From contig NZ_CP117445.1 of the NCBI RefSeq assembly GCF_030687715.1, forward strand, positions 5,476,001 to 5,540,000: 64,000 nt of DNA. Reading direction: 5' to 3'. The position numbers and the translations under genes were made by a program. Under the pieces are notes generated by a model, which was not told the DNA's origin, searched no databases, and saw nothing but the letters and a program-made list of their open reading frames with translations. This DNA comes from Pseudomonas sp. FP2196. Lineage in GTDB: Bacteria; Pseudomonadota; Gammaproteobacteria; Pseudomonadales; Pseudomonadaceae. Below are positions 1 through 8,569 of the stretch, in pieces (positions within the stretch are counted from its first letter, which is position 1; the number at the start of each line of letters is the position of its first letter).

Positions 1-1
1 C

Positions 2-376
2 AAATTGCGCGCCGAACGGGCGAAGCAGCGTCACGGCAGCGTCGATCAAGCCGCCGCCACCCTGCTCGCCCACCTGGGTCTGAAGGACGAAAGCATCCTC
101 GGTCGCCGCGCCGATTCGCTGTCGATCGGCCAGCAACAACGGGTTGCCGCCGCCCGTGCCTTGATCGGACAGCCGGAACTGGTGATCGCCGACGAACCGA
201 CCTCGGCATTGGATTACGACGCTCGGGAAAACTTCATTCGCCTGCTGTTCGCCGAATGCCGCGAGGCCGGTTCGAGCCTGTTGTTCGTCAGCCACGACCA
301 GAGCCTGGCGCCGCTGTTCGACCGTCACCTGTCCCTGGCCGAACTCAATCGCGCCGCTACGTCTGCCGAGGTCTGA
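2..376 (+). CDS. ABC transporter ATP-binding protein, LolD/MacB type (5' end cut by window)
   Basis: This is the C-terminal part of a nucleotide-binding subunit that powers the permease encoded next. Visible motifs are the ABC signature (SLSIGQQQR, where the canonical form is LSGGQ), Walker B (LVIADEPTSALD) and the H-loop (LLFVSHDQ). The Walker A segment lies before base 1. The stop (374-376) is one base before the permease ATG at 378, so the two are translationally coupled. In P. aeruginosa the equivalent genes (PA4064-PA4066) belong to the zinc-limitation response. I recognise that from gene order and cannot see a Zur site here. Family is clear; substrate is inferred. Confidence 0.88.
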   Translation, partial: KLRAERAKQRHGSVDQAAATLLAHLGLKDESILGRRADSLSIGQQQRVAAARALIGQPELVIADEPTSALDYDARENFIRLLFAECREAGSSLLFVSHDQSLAPLFDRHLSLAELNRAATSAEV

Positions 377-377
377 G

Positions 378-1643
378 ATGTATCTGTTTCGTCTGGCCAT
401 GGCCAGCCTGGCCAACCGCCGCTTCACCGCGTTGCTCACCGCATTCGCCATCGCCCTGTCGGTCTGTCTGCTGCTCGCCGTCGAACGGGTGCGCACCGAG
501 GCCAAAGCCAGTTTCGCCAGCACCATCAGCGGCACTGACTTGATCGTCGGCGCTCGTTCGGGGTCGGTGAATCTGCTGCTGTACTCGGTGTTTCGCATCG
601 GCAATGCCACCAACAACATCCGTTGGGACAGCTTCGAACACTTCGCCAATAACCCGAAAGTGAAGTGGGCGATCCCGATGTCCCTCGGCGATTCCCATCG
701 TGGATATCGGGTGATGGGCACCACCGAAGCCTACTTCGAGCATTACCAGTACGGTCGTCAGCAGCACCTGCAACTGGCCGATGGCCGCGCGTTTGCCACC
801 GATCCGTTTGAAGTGGTGCTCGGCGCTGAAGTGGCCGACGCGCTGCATTACAAGCTCGGCGACAAACTGGTGCTGGCTCATGGCGTGGCGGCGATCAGTC
901 TGGTCAAACATGACGACAAACCGTTCACCGTGGTCGGCGTTCTCAAGCGCACCGGCACCCCGGTGGATCGCACCTTGCACATCAGCCTCGGCGGTATGGA
1001 GGCGATTCACATCGACTGGCACAACGGCGTGCCGGCGCGGGGCAACGGCCGGGTCTCTGCCGATCAGGCGCGCAACATGGACCTGACGCCGCAAGCGATC
1101 ACCGCGTTCATGCTCGGCCTCAACAGCAAGATTTCCACCTTCGCTTTGCAACGCGAGATCAACGAATTCCGTGGCGAACCGATGCTGGCGATCCTGCCGG
1201 GCGTGGCCTTGCAGGAGTTGTGGAGCCTGATGAGCACGGCTGAAAAAGCGCTGTTCGTGGTTTCGCTGTTCGTGGTGTTGACCGGATTGATCGGCATGCT
1301 CACGGCGATTCTCACCAGCCTTAACGAGCGGCGCCGGGAGATGGCGATTCTGCGTTCGGTGGGTGCGCGACCGTGGCATATCGCGAGCCTGCTGGTGCTG
1401 GAGGCCTTTGCGTTGGCGTTGACCGGGGTGATCGCCGGGCTGGCGTTGTTGTACATCGGCATCGCCGCTGCGCAAGGTTATGTGCAAGCCAATTACGGTT
1501 TGTTCCTGCCGCTGGCGTGGCCGAGCGAGTATGAATGGACGCTGCTCGGTGGCATTCTGGCGGCCGCGCTGCTGATGGGCAGCGTGCCGGCCTGGCGTGC
1601 GTATCGCCAATCCTTGGCCGATGGCCTGTCGATCCGTTTATGA
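378..1643 (+). CDS. ABC transporter permease, FtsX/MacB family
   Basis: Inner-membrane permease of 421 residues. A transmembrane helix near residues 11-30 (FTALLTAFAIALSVCLLLAV) is followed by a large periplasmic MacB-PCD-like domain (about 40-270). Three hydrophobic helices sit near 285-310, 335-370 and 385-405, the FtsX fold. The ERRREMAILRSVGA coupling helix that contacts the ATPase is present near residue 315. It begins two bases after the ATPase stop, and its stop overlaps a possible ATG of the next gene. These systems are mechanotransmission machines acting on periplasmic or envelope substrates. Conserved context suggests a role under metal (zinc) limitation, which is inference. Confidence 0.9.
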   Translation: MYLFRLAMASLANRRFTALLTAFAIALSVCLLLAVERVRTEAKASFASTISGTDLIVGARSGSVNLLLYSVFRIGNATNNIRWDSFEHFANNPKVKWAIPMSLGDSHRGYRVMGTTEAYFEHYQYGRQQHLQLADGRAFATDPFEVVLGAEVADALHYKLGDKLVLAHGVAAISLVKHDDKPFTVVGVLKRTGTPVDRTLHISLGGMEAIHIDWHNGVPARGNGRVSADQARNMDLTPQAITAFMLGLNSKISTFALQREINEFRGEPMLAILPGVALQELWSLMSTAEKALFVVSLFVVLTGLIGMLTAILTSLNERRREMAILRSVGARPWHIASLLVLEAFALALTGVIAGLALLYIGIAAAQGYVQANYGLFLPLAWPSEYEWTLLGGILAAALLMGSVPAWRAYRQSLADGLSIRL

Positions 1644-1654
1644 GGATGTTCACC

Positions 1655-2173
1655 ATGCCCCGCGCCTTGCTTGCGCTGCTGTTGCTGGTCGCCCTGCCCG
1701 TGTGGGCAGCGGCGCCGAAAGATTTGACCTGGTCGGAAATGATCCCGCCGGACGCGGCGCCGGAAGTGCCGAACATGACCCCGCTGCACGATCTGTCGAA
1801 GATGAGCGATGCGCTGTCGGCCGAAGCCGCGCCAGCGGCGAAACAGGACATGCCGAATGCGCCGGTTGTGCAGTCACTCGATGGTCAGAACATTCGTCTG
1901 CCGGGCTACATCGTGCCGCTGGAAGTCAATGAAGAAGGACGCACCACGGACTTTTTGCTGGTGCCGTATTTCGGCGCCTGCATCCATGTGCCGCCACCGC
2001 CGTCGAACCAGATCGTGCATGTGAAAAGCGAGTTGGGCGTGAAGCTGGATGAGCTGTATCAGCCGTATTGGGTCGAGGGGCCGTTGCAGGTTAAAGCGTC
2101 CAGCAGTGAACTGGCGGATGCCGGGTATCAGATGGATGCCGACAAGATTTATGTGTATGAGCTGCCGGAGTGA
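1655..2173 (+). CDS. DUF3299 periplasmic protein
   Basis: Small exported protein with a signal peptide (PRALLALLLLVALPVWAAA) and a DUF3299 domain. Conserved elements are GYIVPLE near residue 83 and ACIHVPPPPSNQIV near residue 107, with a Cys-x-His pair that could bind metal. I chose the ATG at 1655 because GAGGA (1642-1646) sits 8 bases upstream. An in-frame ATG at 1640 overlapping the permease stop (ATGA) is the alternative. It is the last gene of the ABC transporter unit, and in P. aeruginosa the equivalent gene (PA4066) is induced by zinc starvation. Biochemical function is unknown. Confidence 0.8.
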   Translation: MPRALLALLLLVALPVWAAAPKDLTWSEMIPPDAAPEVPNMTPLHDLSKMSDALSAEAAPAAKQDMPNAPVVQSLDGQNIRLPGYIVPLEVNEEGRTTDFLLVPYFGACIHVPPPPSNQIVHVKSELGVKLDELYQPYWVEGPLQVKASSSELADAGYQMDADKIYVYELPE

Positions 2174-2205
2174 ATCCGGCAGTTTTGTGTTGATTGATCC
2201 ATCGT

Positions 2206-2271
2206 CTTCGCGAGCAGGCTCGCTCCCACAGGTGATCACCTTCCAGGGTGGGAGCGAGCCTGCTCGCGAAG
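2206..2271. repeat. REP-type inverted repeat
   Basis: Near-perfect hairpin with 23-base arms (CTTCGCGAGCAGGCTCGCTCC... and its complement) around a 20-base loop. The core GCGAGCAGGCTCGCTCCCA is a common repetitive extragenic palindrome of P. fluorescens-group genomes. It lies just after the DUF3299 gene and may act as a transcript 3' end. Confidence 0.85.
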
Positions 2272-2395
2272 AGGCCGGCAAAGGTTCAACAGAAACCCGC
2301 CCCTTCACTGTTTCATTGAGCTGAGTCAAAAGACCGTATCAGTTGGCTTCGTACCATAGGACATCAGAAATTTTTAACGTCCTTTTGGAGCCCCC

Positions 2396-3094
2396 ATGAA
2401 CAAGTCCTTGCTCAGCGCCTCGCTGTTTGCCCTCGCGCTCGCAGCCCCGCTCGCCCACGCTCACGAAGCCGGCGACATCCTGATCCGTGCCGGTGCCATC
2501 ACTGTCAACCCGAAGGCCGACAGCTCCAGCGTCAAGGTCGATCAGGGTCCGCTGAGCGGCACCAATCTGGGCGGCAAGGCGACCATGAGCAGCGACACTC
2601 AACTGGGCCTGAACTTCGCGTACATGCTCACCGACCATGTCGGTCTCGAATTGCTCGCGGCCACGCCGTTCGAACATGACGTGAAGCTCAAAGGCACCGC
2701 CCTGCCAGCAGCCAATGGCAAGCTCGGCACCCTGAAACACCTGCCACCGACCCTCAGCGTCGTTTACTACCCGCTGGATTCGAAGTCGGCATTCCAACCG
2801 TATGTCGGCGGCGGCATCAACTACACCTGGATTTACGACGAGCACGTCGGCAGCGAAGCCAGCGCCAACGGCTTCAGCAATTTCAAGGCAAAAAATTCCT
2901 GGGGGCTGGCGTGGCAGGTCGGTGCGGACTACATGCTGACCGACAACATCATGCTCAACGCTCAAGTGCGCTACATCGACATCGATACTCGCGCGACTGT
3001 GGAAAACAACTCCGTGGCACCGGGCACTCGGGCACGGGTGAACGTGGATGTGGATCCGTTCATCTACATGGTAGGTTTGGGCTATAAGTTCTAA
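2396..3094 (+). CDS. oprG: OmpW family outer-membrane protein (OprG-like)
   Basis: Eight-stranded outer-membrane beta-barrel of 232 residues, the same length as P. aeruginosa OprG. The signal peptide ends at AHA near residue 22. The mature N terminus (HEAGDILIRAGAITVNP) is the OmpW hallmark, and the barrel ends in VGLGYKF with the terminal Phe needed for BAM-dependent assembly. TTTTGGAG 5 bases before the ATG is the ribosome site. OmpW proteins form narrow hydrophobic channels for small nonpolar or amphipathic compounds and are often stress- or oxygen-regulated. Gene order with the epimerase pair downstream matches oprG-PA4068-PA4069. Confidence 0.9.
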   Translation: MNKSLLSASLFALALAAPLAHAHEAGDILIRAGAITVNPKADSSSVKVDQGPLSGTNLGGKATMSSDTQLGLNFAYMLTDHVGLELLAATPFEHDVKLKGTALPAANGKLGTLKHLPPTLSVVYYPLDSKSAFQPYVGGGINYTWIYDEHVGSEASANGFSNFKAKNSWGLAWQVGADYMLTDNIMLNAQVRYIDIDTRATVENNSVAPGTRARVNVDVDPFIYMVGLGYKF

Positions 3095-3225
3095 GCCGAT
3101 TTAGCGAACGTTCACGTGGTGGTGAATGAGGCTTGGTGGTGGGCAGCTTGAACTGAAGGCGACTGCTGCGCAGTCGATCGGGGATAAATCCCCTCACCAC
3201 AGGGATAGAGACATATTCCGGCCGT

Positions 3226-3257
3226 GAAAAAGGCGCCTGTTGAAGGGCGCCTTTTTC
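3226..3257. terminator. Bidirectional intrinsic terminator between oprG and the epimerase gene
   Basis: Stem GAAAAAGGCGCC / GGCGCCTTTTTC with an 8-base loop and T-runs on both strands. It lies between two convergent genes and can serve both. Confidence 0.85.
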
Positions 3258-3272
3258 ATGTCTGCGGTCGTG

Positions 3273-4202
3273 CTATTTTCCGAGCAACCGCGCCAGCCCA
3301 ACGCTCATCGGCGTCTGCTCTGGCAGCGAGAATCGCTCCAGCAAGCGCTGGTTGTTCGCCCGCGAGTGACGGATGTCGCCGGAGCGTGCAGGGCCATAGC
3401 TGACCGGTGGCAACTCGCCGACAACCGTTTGCAACTCCTCAAGCATCTGCTTCAGGCTCATCGCCTGGTTCCAGCCGACGTTCACCGGGCCGACTTCCAC
3501 TTCAGGCTTTTCGAGCGCCTGCACCAACAGGTCAACCAGATCTTCGACATAGAGAAAGTCGCGTGTCTGCTCGCCATCGCCGAACACGGTGATCGGCAAG
3601 CCTTTCTGCGCGCGTTCGCTGAAAATGCTGATCACGCCGGAATACGGCGACGACGGATCCTGACGCGGGCCGAAGATGTTGAAGAAGCGGAAGATCGCCG
3701 GTTCCAGAGCATGCTGGCGGCGATAGAAATCGAAGTAATGCTCGCCCGCCAGTTTGTCCGACGCGTAGGGCGTCAGCGGAGCCTTTGGCGTGTCTTCATC
3801 GATCGACTCGCCTTCGCCGTTGTTGCCGTACACCGCTGCACTGGAGGCGTACAACACACGTTTGACCCCGGCCAGACGCATGGCTTCGCAGACATTCAAG
3901 GTGCCGATGAAGTTGCTCTGGTGAGTCTTCACCGGATCATCCACCGACGCCTGCACCGAAGCCACCGCCGCCAGGTGAGCGACTGCGCTGCAGCCTTGCA
4001 TCGCCTGGGCAACGAGCGCAGCGTCGGCGACATCGCCAACGATCAATTCAACCTTGGGATTATCCAGCGGCAGGTTGCTGCGTTTGCCGGTCGACAGATC
4101 GTCCAGCACCCGCACCGAATGTCCTTTGGCGAGCAAAGCGTCAGTCAGGTGCGAGCCAATGAAACCGGCTCCGCCGGTGATTAAAACAGTACCTTCAGCC
4201 AT
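3273..4202 (-). CDS. NAD-dependent sugar-nucleotide epimerase/dehydratase
   Basis: Extended short-chain dehydrogenase of 309 residues. The Rossmann motif GGAGFIG is at residues 10-16, the catalytic Ser-Ser at 120-121 and the Tyr146-x3-Lys150 pair in TPYASDK. The sequence resembles UDP-glucose/UDP-GlcNAc 4-epimerases. The start is the ATG giving MAEGTVLITGG, since residues further upstream have no family character. Its start overlaps the stop of the RmlD-like gene by 8 bases, so the two are coupled. The pair probably makes a sugar nucleotide for surface polysaccharide; the exact substrate cannot be told from sequence. Confidence 0.87.
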   Translation of the reverse strand: MAEGTVLITGGAGFIGSHLTDALLAKGHSVRVLDDLSTGKRSNLPLDNPKVELIVGDVADAALVAQAMQGCSAVAHLAAVASVQASVDDPVKTHQSNFIGTLNVCEAMRLAGVKRVLYASSAAVYGNNGEGESIDEDTPKAPLTPYASDKLAGEHYFDFYRRQHALEPAIFRFFNIFGPRQDPSSPYSGVISIFSERAQKGLPITVFGDGEQTRDFLYVEDLVDLLVQALEKPEVEVGPVNVGWNQAMSLKQMLEELQTVVGELPPVSYGPARSGDIRHSRANNQRLLERFSLPEQTPMSVGLARLLGK

Positions 4203-5079
4203 GACGGTAGAACCTATCCAGTAAGCCCGGGAGCGCGGCACGCCAGGCGCGCGGCTTGATCCCGAAAGTGTGCAGAATTTTCTTGCAGGCGAGCACTGCG
4301 TGTTGCGGCTCCTCGGCAGCGTCCGGCCGCGCGGCGTGGGCCTGGGCGGTCGGCGCTTCAATGGCCAGCGCATGCAGGCTGCGCGCTTCGGTCAGAATCG
4401 CCTGACCCAGCGCCAGCGGTGTAGTCGCCTCGTGGCCGGCGTAGTGATAAGTGCCCCACAGCGGCGCTGCGCAATCGAGTTGCTTGAGCACCGAAATGAT
4501 CACGCGCGCGGCGTCGTCGACCGGCGTCGGATTACCGCGACGGTCGTCGGCCAGCAGTAATTCTTCCGGTTGCTCGGCGCGGGCGAGGAAACGCCCGAGG
4601 GTGCCGTCAGGGCTGTCATCGAGCAGCCAGCCGAAACGCAGCAACACATGTTGCGGGCACGTCGCGCGAACACTTTGTTCGATGCGCCACAACGCCTGAC
4701 CGCGCAGGCCCAGCGGCACCGGTTCGTCTTTTTCGCTGTAGGCGGTGGCACGCGAGCCGTCGAACACCCGATAACTGGAGGGTTGCACAAGGACGATGTT
4801 GTGATGCTGGCACAGTTCGGCCAGCCGCTCGATCGCACGTTCCTGCCCGGCCATGCGGCTTTCGCTGACAGTCTCGGCCTGGAACCAGTCGAAATAGTAG
4901 GCAAGGTTGATCAACGCATCGGGACGGGTGTCGTCGAGCAGTTGCGTCAGGCTCGCGGCATCCCAGCCGTCTTCGGGGGGGCGGGGGGCGAGGAAACCGA
5001 TGTCTTCTTCCGCACCGAGGCGAATCAGCGCCTGCCCAAGGGCATTTCCGCCGCCCAGTAACATAAGGCGCATTCGCAT
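4195..5079 (-). CDS. RmlD-like NAD(P)-binding sugar reductase
   Basis: Short-chain dehydrogenase of about 294 residues in the RmlD (dTDP-4-dehydrorhamnose reductase) superfamily. The nucleotide-binding loop near the start reads LGGGNALGQ, a variant of GxxGxxG. Other RmlD-like segments are DALINLAYYFDW near residue 55, VQPSSYRVFDG near residue 98 and LLRFGWLLDD near residue 146. The usual YxxxK pair is not obvious (the region reads RGQALWRIEQ), so catalysis may be altered or lost. It is first in a two-gene unit with the epimerase. The start could be 5079 or 5073; the first Met is used. Specific function unknown. Confidence 0.72.
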   Translation of the reverse strand: MRMRLMLLGGGNALGQALIRLGAEEDIGFLAPRPPEDGWDAASLTQLLDDTRPDALINLAYYFDWFQAETVSESRMAGQERAIERLAELCQHHNIVLVQPSSYRVFDGSRATAYSEKDEPVPLGLRGQALWRIEQSVRATCPQHVLLRFGWLLDDSPDGTLGRFLARAEQPEELLLADDRRGNPTPVDDAARVIISVLKQLDCAAPLWGTYHYAGHEATTPLALGQAILTEARSLHALAIEAPTAQAHAARPDAAEEPQHAVLACKKILHTFGIKPRAWRAALPGLLDRFYRHG

Positions 5080-5234
5080 AGAGTCAGCAGGCCTAGTCTG
5101 ATTGGAACGATGGCTTTGGCGACGATGCTTGTGGCGCCGTCGTCGATAATTGCCGGAATCGTTGCATTTTGCGGGTTTAGTGCGCAACCGTCACCCGTAA
5201 AGTGTCGATGGCCGGGATTTGTACCGAACAAACT

Positions 5235-5268
5235 GGCCACTTCGCGAGCTTGCTCGCGAAGGGGCCAG
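5235..5268. repeat. Short REP-type palindrome
   Basis: Palindrome CTTCGCGAGC/TTGCTCGCGAAG flanked by GGCC/GGCC, the compact form of the same REP family as at 2206. It lies between the mechanosensitive channel stop and the RmlD-like gene. Confidence 0.7.
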
Positions 5269-5292
5269 CACTCCCACGACACCATCCTGCCG

Positions 5293-7398
5293 TCAGGTGG
5301 GCGATTGCTGCGGCAACACCACTGAGGGGTGCTCCGGCACCACATCATCCGCCGGCTCGCGCTTGGGCAACAAAACCTGCTGTGGATAAGTCTGCGCGAA
5401 ATGCACCCAAGGGCTGTTATCCACAAGCTTTTTCAAACGCTGGTTGAACGCCCGGCTCACGGCGTATTGCCCACCGGACACCGTGCGGAACTGCGCCGTC
5501 AGCACCACGCCGTTGAGATCCATCTTGTCCACGCCAAATACATCCAGCGGCCCTTGCAGGTTGTACTTGAGGAACGGGTCTTCGCGGATCGAATCGCCAG
5601 CCTGGCGGATCAGCTCGATCGCCTTTTCCACATCCGTGTCGTAAGTGAACTGCACCGAGAAGAACGCATAGGCGAACTGCCGTGATTGGTTAGTCACTGC
5701 CTTGATCTGGCCGAACGGCACCGAGTGGACAAAACCCTTGCCGTCACGCAGACGCAGCGTGCGAATGGTCAAACCTTCCACCGTGCCGGCATGCCCGGAA
5801 TCGAGCACCACCCAATCGCCGATCGACAGGGTGTCTTCGATGATGATGAACAATCCGGTGATCACATCCTGAACCAACTGTTGCGAACCAAAACCGATGG
5901 CCAGACCGACCACCCCGGCACCGGCCAGCAGCGGCGCCACATTGATCCCTAAATTGGCCATGGTGGTGATCGCGCAGATCACCACGAGGATGATTTTGAT
6001 CGCGTTGCGCAGCAGCGGCAGAATGGTTTTCACCCGGGTGCTGGGCTGGCGCGCCGCGCGTTTGCTGACCGGTGGTTTCAGCGCTTCCTGAATTGCCGTG
6101 TCGAGCACCACCCACAGCAACCACGTCACCAGAAAGATCAGGCCAATGCTGCTCAGTGCGTTACTGATCGCCCGGCCAACGGTGCTGCTCTGGGCGAAAT
6201 CAAGCAGCGACACGCCCCAGATCCGCCCGAGGATATCGATGAAGGCAATCGCAATGACGATCCGCAGCAATGCGTGCAACAGGCTGAGAAAACGCTCCTT
6301 GTAAGCGCTGCTGCGCTGGATCGCTTCGGCCCTGCGCGACTTGAACAGGTGCTGGAGGATCGTGCTGAGAAACACCGTGCCGATCAGCAGGACCGTGGTG
6401 AACAACGCACAACGCAGAGCCTTTTGATTGTCTTCGCCAATGCCGATCAGACTCACCGCCGACACCAGCACCATCAGCACGATGGGCCAATACCACAGCC
6501 CGGAAAAAATCCGCAGCGACTCCTGCAATGACGGTTGTTTCAGACGCTGGCTCAGCGAACGATTGCGGATGAGATGCGCCACCGGGCGGCGCAGACGAAT
6601 CACCACCAGGCCAAAGATGACCGAGGCAACCAGCCCGGTGAACACCGCAACGCTGCTGGTGATGTTCCCACCCAATTGCCGGGCGATCTGCGGGCTGGTC
6701 AGCGCATCGCTGAGGGCGGCGAGGAAACCGATCAGGAATAGCGGTCGCGGGCAATAACTGCGGATGATCCGCGCGGCCGGGCGTTTGTGGCCGACATTGA
6801 ACATCACTACGACGCACAACAGCATCGACGTGGAAAAGATGCCGCTGCTGGTCGCGTAGGCAAAACACAGCGCCAGCGCGCGCCCCACCGAGGCTTGCAG
6901 AAAGTGGCTGACGTACAGCGTCAGTGGCAGGCAGATCAGTGCCGGCACGGTGTACGGCAGCAGGTAGCCGAGCAGATCCTGACTGCGCTGGCGCGTACGA
7001 AACCAGCGGCCCTCGCGCAGACGTTTGGCCAACAGGCTGCCGAGCACGGTCAGCAACGCAAATGCACCAAGCCACACACCGGACAACATCAGAAAATCCC
7101 CGGCAACGCTCCAGCCCGAGCGGTTCGACGGTTGATTGACCAGTTTGTCGACTTCATCGGCGGCGCGGTCAGCACGCAAGCGCCAGGCGTCGACCAGATG
7201 CTCGTTGAGGTCGAGTTTGTCTTGTACGTCATCGATGCTCGAACTGATGGCGCCAAGCAGTCCGCCCTGGACAATCGGCTCGGGTTTGGCCGCCTCCTCT
7301 GTGGCGACAGGAAGACCCGGCAGCGCGGCGGCTTCGAGCTCGTTGGCACCGAGAAACAACAATGCTCCCAGCAAAATGGCGATCCTGAACTTGATCAA
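5293..7398 (-). CDS. Large MscS-family mechanosensitive ion channel
   Basis: Inner-membrane channel of about 701 residues that would release solutes on hypo-osmotic shock. A signal sequence (IKFRIAILLGALLFLGANELEAAA) precedes a periplasmic segment with a helical region (SIDDVQDKLDLNEHLVDAW), then about ten transmembrane helices. The C-terminal MscS domain is clear: a Gly/Ala-rich pore helix (APLLAGAGVVGLAIGFGSQQLVQDVITG) and a beta domain (SIGDWVVLDSGHAGTVEGLTIRTLRLRDG). I chose a TTG start at 7398 because GGGAG lies 9 bases upstream and the signal peptide begins there. An in-frame ATG at 7473 would add 25 residues without family character. It resembles extended MscS homologues such as YbdG/YbiO rather than MscS itself. 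Confidence 0.85.
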   Translation of the reverse strand: MIKFRIAILLGALLFLGANELEAAALPGLPVATEEAAKPEPIVQGGLLGAISSSIDDVQDKLDLNEHLVDAWRLRADRAADEVDKLVNQPSNRSGWSVAGDFLMLSGVWLGAFALLTVLGSLLAKRLREGRWFRTRQRSQDLLGYLLPYTVPALICLPLTLYVSHFLQASVGRALALCFAYATSSGIFSTSMLLCVVVMFNVGHKRPAARIIRSYCPRPLFLIGFLAALSDALTSPQIARQLGGNITSSVAVFTGLVASVIFGLVVIRLRRPVAHLIRNRSLSQRLKQPSLQESLRIFSGLWYWPIVLMVLVSAVSLIGIGEDNQKALRCALFTTVLLIGTVFLSTILQHLFKSRRAEAIQRSSAYKERFLSLLHALLRIVIAIAFIDILGRIWGVSLLDFAQSSTVGRAISNALSSIGLIFLVTWLLWVVLDTAIQEALKPPVSKRAARQPSTRVKTILPLLRNAIKIILVVICAITTMANLGINVAPLLAGAGVVGLAIGFGSQQLVQDVITGLFIIIEDTLSIGDWVVLDSGHAGTVEGLTIRTLRLRDGKGFVHSVPFGQIKAVTNQSRQFAYAFFSVQFTYDTDVEKAIELIRQAGDSIREDPFLKYNLQGPLDVFGVDKMDLNGVVLTAQFRTVSGGQYAVSRAFNQRLKKLVDNSPWVHFAQTYPQQVLLPKREPADDVVPEHPSVVLPQQSPT

Positions 7399-7679
7399 AA
7401 CTCCGATCTCCCGTTGGCTGAACCTGTAAGGAACTGATCGGTAATTGCCTGGCAAGTTCAAGAGCACCCTCACCGCGTGGAAAGGTCGCGGCGACCGTCT
7501 CGGCCCGACCTATGCCGAAAGCTCCGCGCGCATCGTCACTGGCCACTGATCCGCGCAAATCTCCTGCAGGGGCGATGGGATCTTCAGACTACCGTCCGTA
7601 ACGCCATCGAAACTTTCCCGAACCGCCCGCAGTCATCAACAGACAGAGGCGGTACGGAGACTTTCGACGGGAGGGCGGC

Positions 7680-7775
7680 ATGGCAACGATTTATATCGGT
7701 ACTTTCGGCTGGTGCTACGCCCATGAGCACGACAATCCGCACGGCGAATCTGCTGGCGAAAGAGCGCAGGCATGA
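7680..7775 (+). CDS. 31-codon ORF with a DUF72-like N terminus; possible gene remnant
   Basis: ATG preceded by a strong ribosome site (GGGAGGGCGG). The 31-residue product begins [13 protein letters not shown], which matches the typical DUF72 start (IxIGTxGWxY), then continues with unrelated residues. Its stop overlaps the next start as ATGA, so it could couple translation of the YbhP-like gene. It may be the surviving 5' tip of a DUF72 gene fused by deletion to the operon, or a small leader peptide. No homology search could be run. Confidence 0.4.
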   Translation: MATIYIGTFGWCYAHEHDNPHGESAGERAQA

Positions 7776-8569
7776 GCATTTCAGAACCGGTCGGTTTCAC
7801 CGACGAAGGCTCCGTCGTCGCGCCATCGGTGCGCAGCTTCACCGTGCTGACGGTCAACACCCACAAGGGTTTCACCGCGCTCAACAGGCGATTCATCCTG
7901 CCGGAGTTGCGTGAAGCGGTGCGCAGCGTGGCGGCTGACGTGGTTTTCCTTCAGGAAGTTCACGGTACCCATGAACACCATCCCAAGCGCTACACCAATT
8001 GGCCGACGATGCCGCAGTACGAGTTTCTTGCCGACAGCCTCTGGCCGCAGTTCGCCTATGGGCGCAATGCCGTGTACCCGGACGGCGATCACGGCAATGC
8101 GCTGCTGTCGAAATTCCAGATCATTCGCCACGACAACCTCGACGTTTCGATCAGCGGCCATGAAAACCGTGGCTTGCTCCATTGCGTGCTGCGCCTGCCC
8201 GGCGACGGCGTCGAGGTGCATGCGATTTGTGTGCATCTGGGCCTGCGCGAAAGTCACCGCAACGCCCAGTTGAAACTGCTCGGCCAACGCCTCGCCGAGC
8301 TGCCCGACGACGCGCCGGTGATCGTCGCCGGCGACTTCAACGACTGGCGCCAGCGTGCCGGCGCACTGCTCAAGCCTTACGGTCTGCGTGAAGTATTCGC
8401 CGAACATCATGGCAAGCCGGCGCGCAGTTTTCCGGCGCGTCTGCCGACCCTGCGACTGGACCGCATCTACGTGCGCAACCTCAAGACCAGCCAGCCGAAA
8501 GTTCTCGCCAACCGGCCCTGGTCCCACCTTTCCGACCACGCACCGTTATCGGTGGAGATCGAACTATGA
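7772..8569 (+). CDS. Endonuclease/exonuclease/phosphatase family protein (YbhP-like)
   Basis: 265-residue metal-dependent phosphodiesterase of the EEP (DNase I-like) fold. Catalytic motifs are VNTHKG (Asn29), LQEVHG (Glu62), VAGDFNDWR near residue 190 and the terminal SDHAPL (Asp255-His256). It is the first full gene of an overlapping operon with a cardiolipin synthase and a YbhN-like protein, the same trio as E. coli ybhP-clsB-ybhN. Lipid or phosphodiester substrates are plausible from that context, but no substrate is established. There is no signal peptide, so it should be cytoplasmic. Confidence 0.85.
   Translation: MSISEPVGFTDEGSVVAPSVRSFTVLTVNTHKGFTALNRRFILPELREAVRSVAADVVFLQEVHGTHEHHPKRYTNWPTMPQYEFLADSLWPQFAYGRNAVYPDGDHGNALLSKFQIIRHDNLDVSISGHENRGLLHCVLRLPGDGVEVHAICVHLGLRESHRNAQLKLLGQRLAELPDDAPVIVAGDFNDWRQRAGALLKPYGLREVFAEHHGKPARSFPARLPTLRLDRIYVRNLKTSQPKVLANRPWSHLSDHAPLSVEIEL

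Noticed and set aside
357..1610. A long minus-strand frame opposite the ABC permease, rich in His/Gln/Arg
   Set aside because: The composition is that of an antisense shadow in high-GC coding DNA, and the plus-strand permease is clear.
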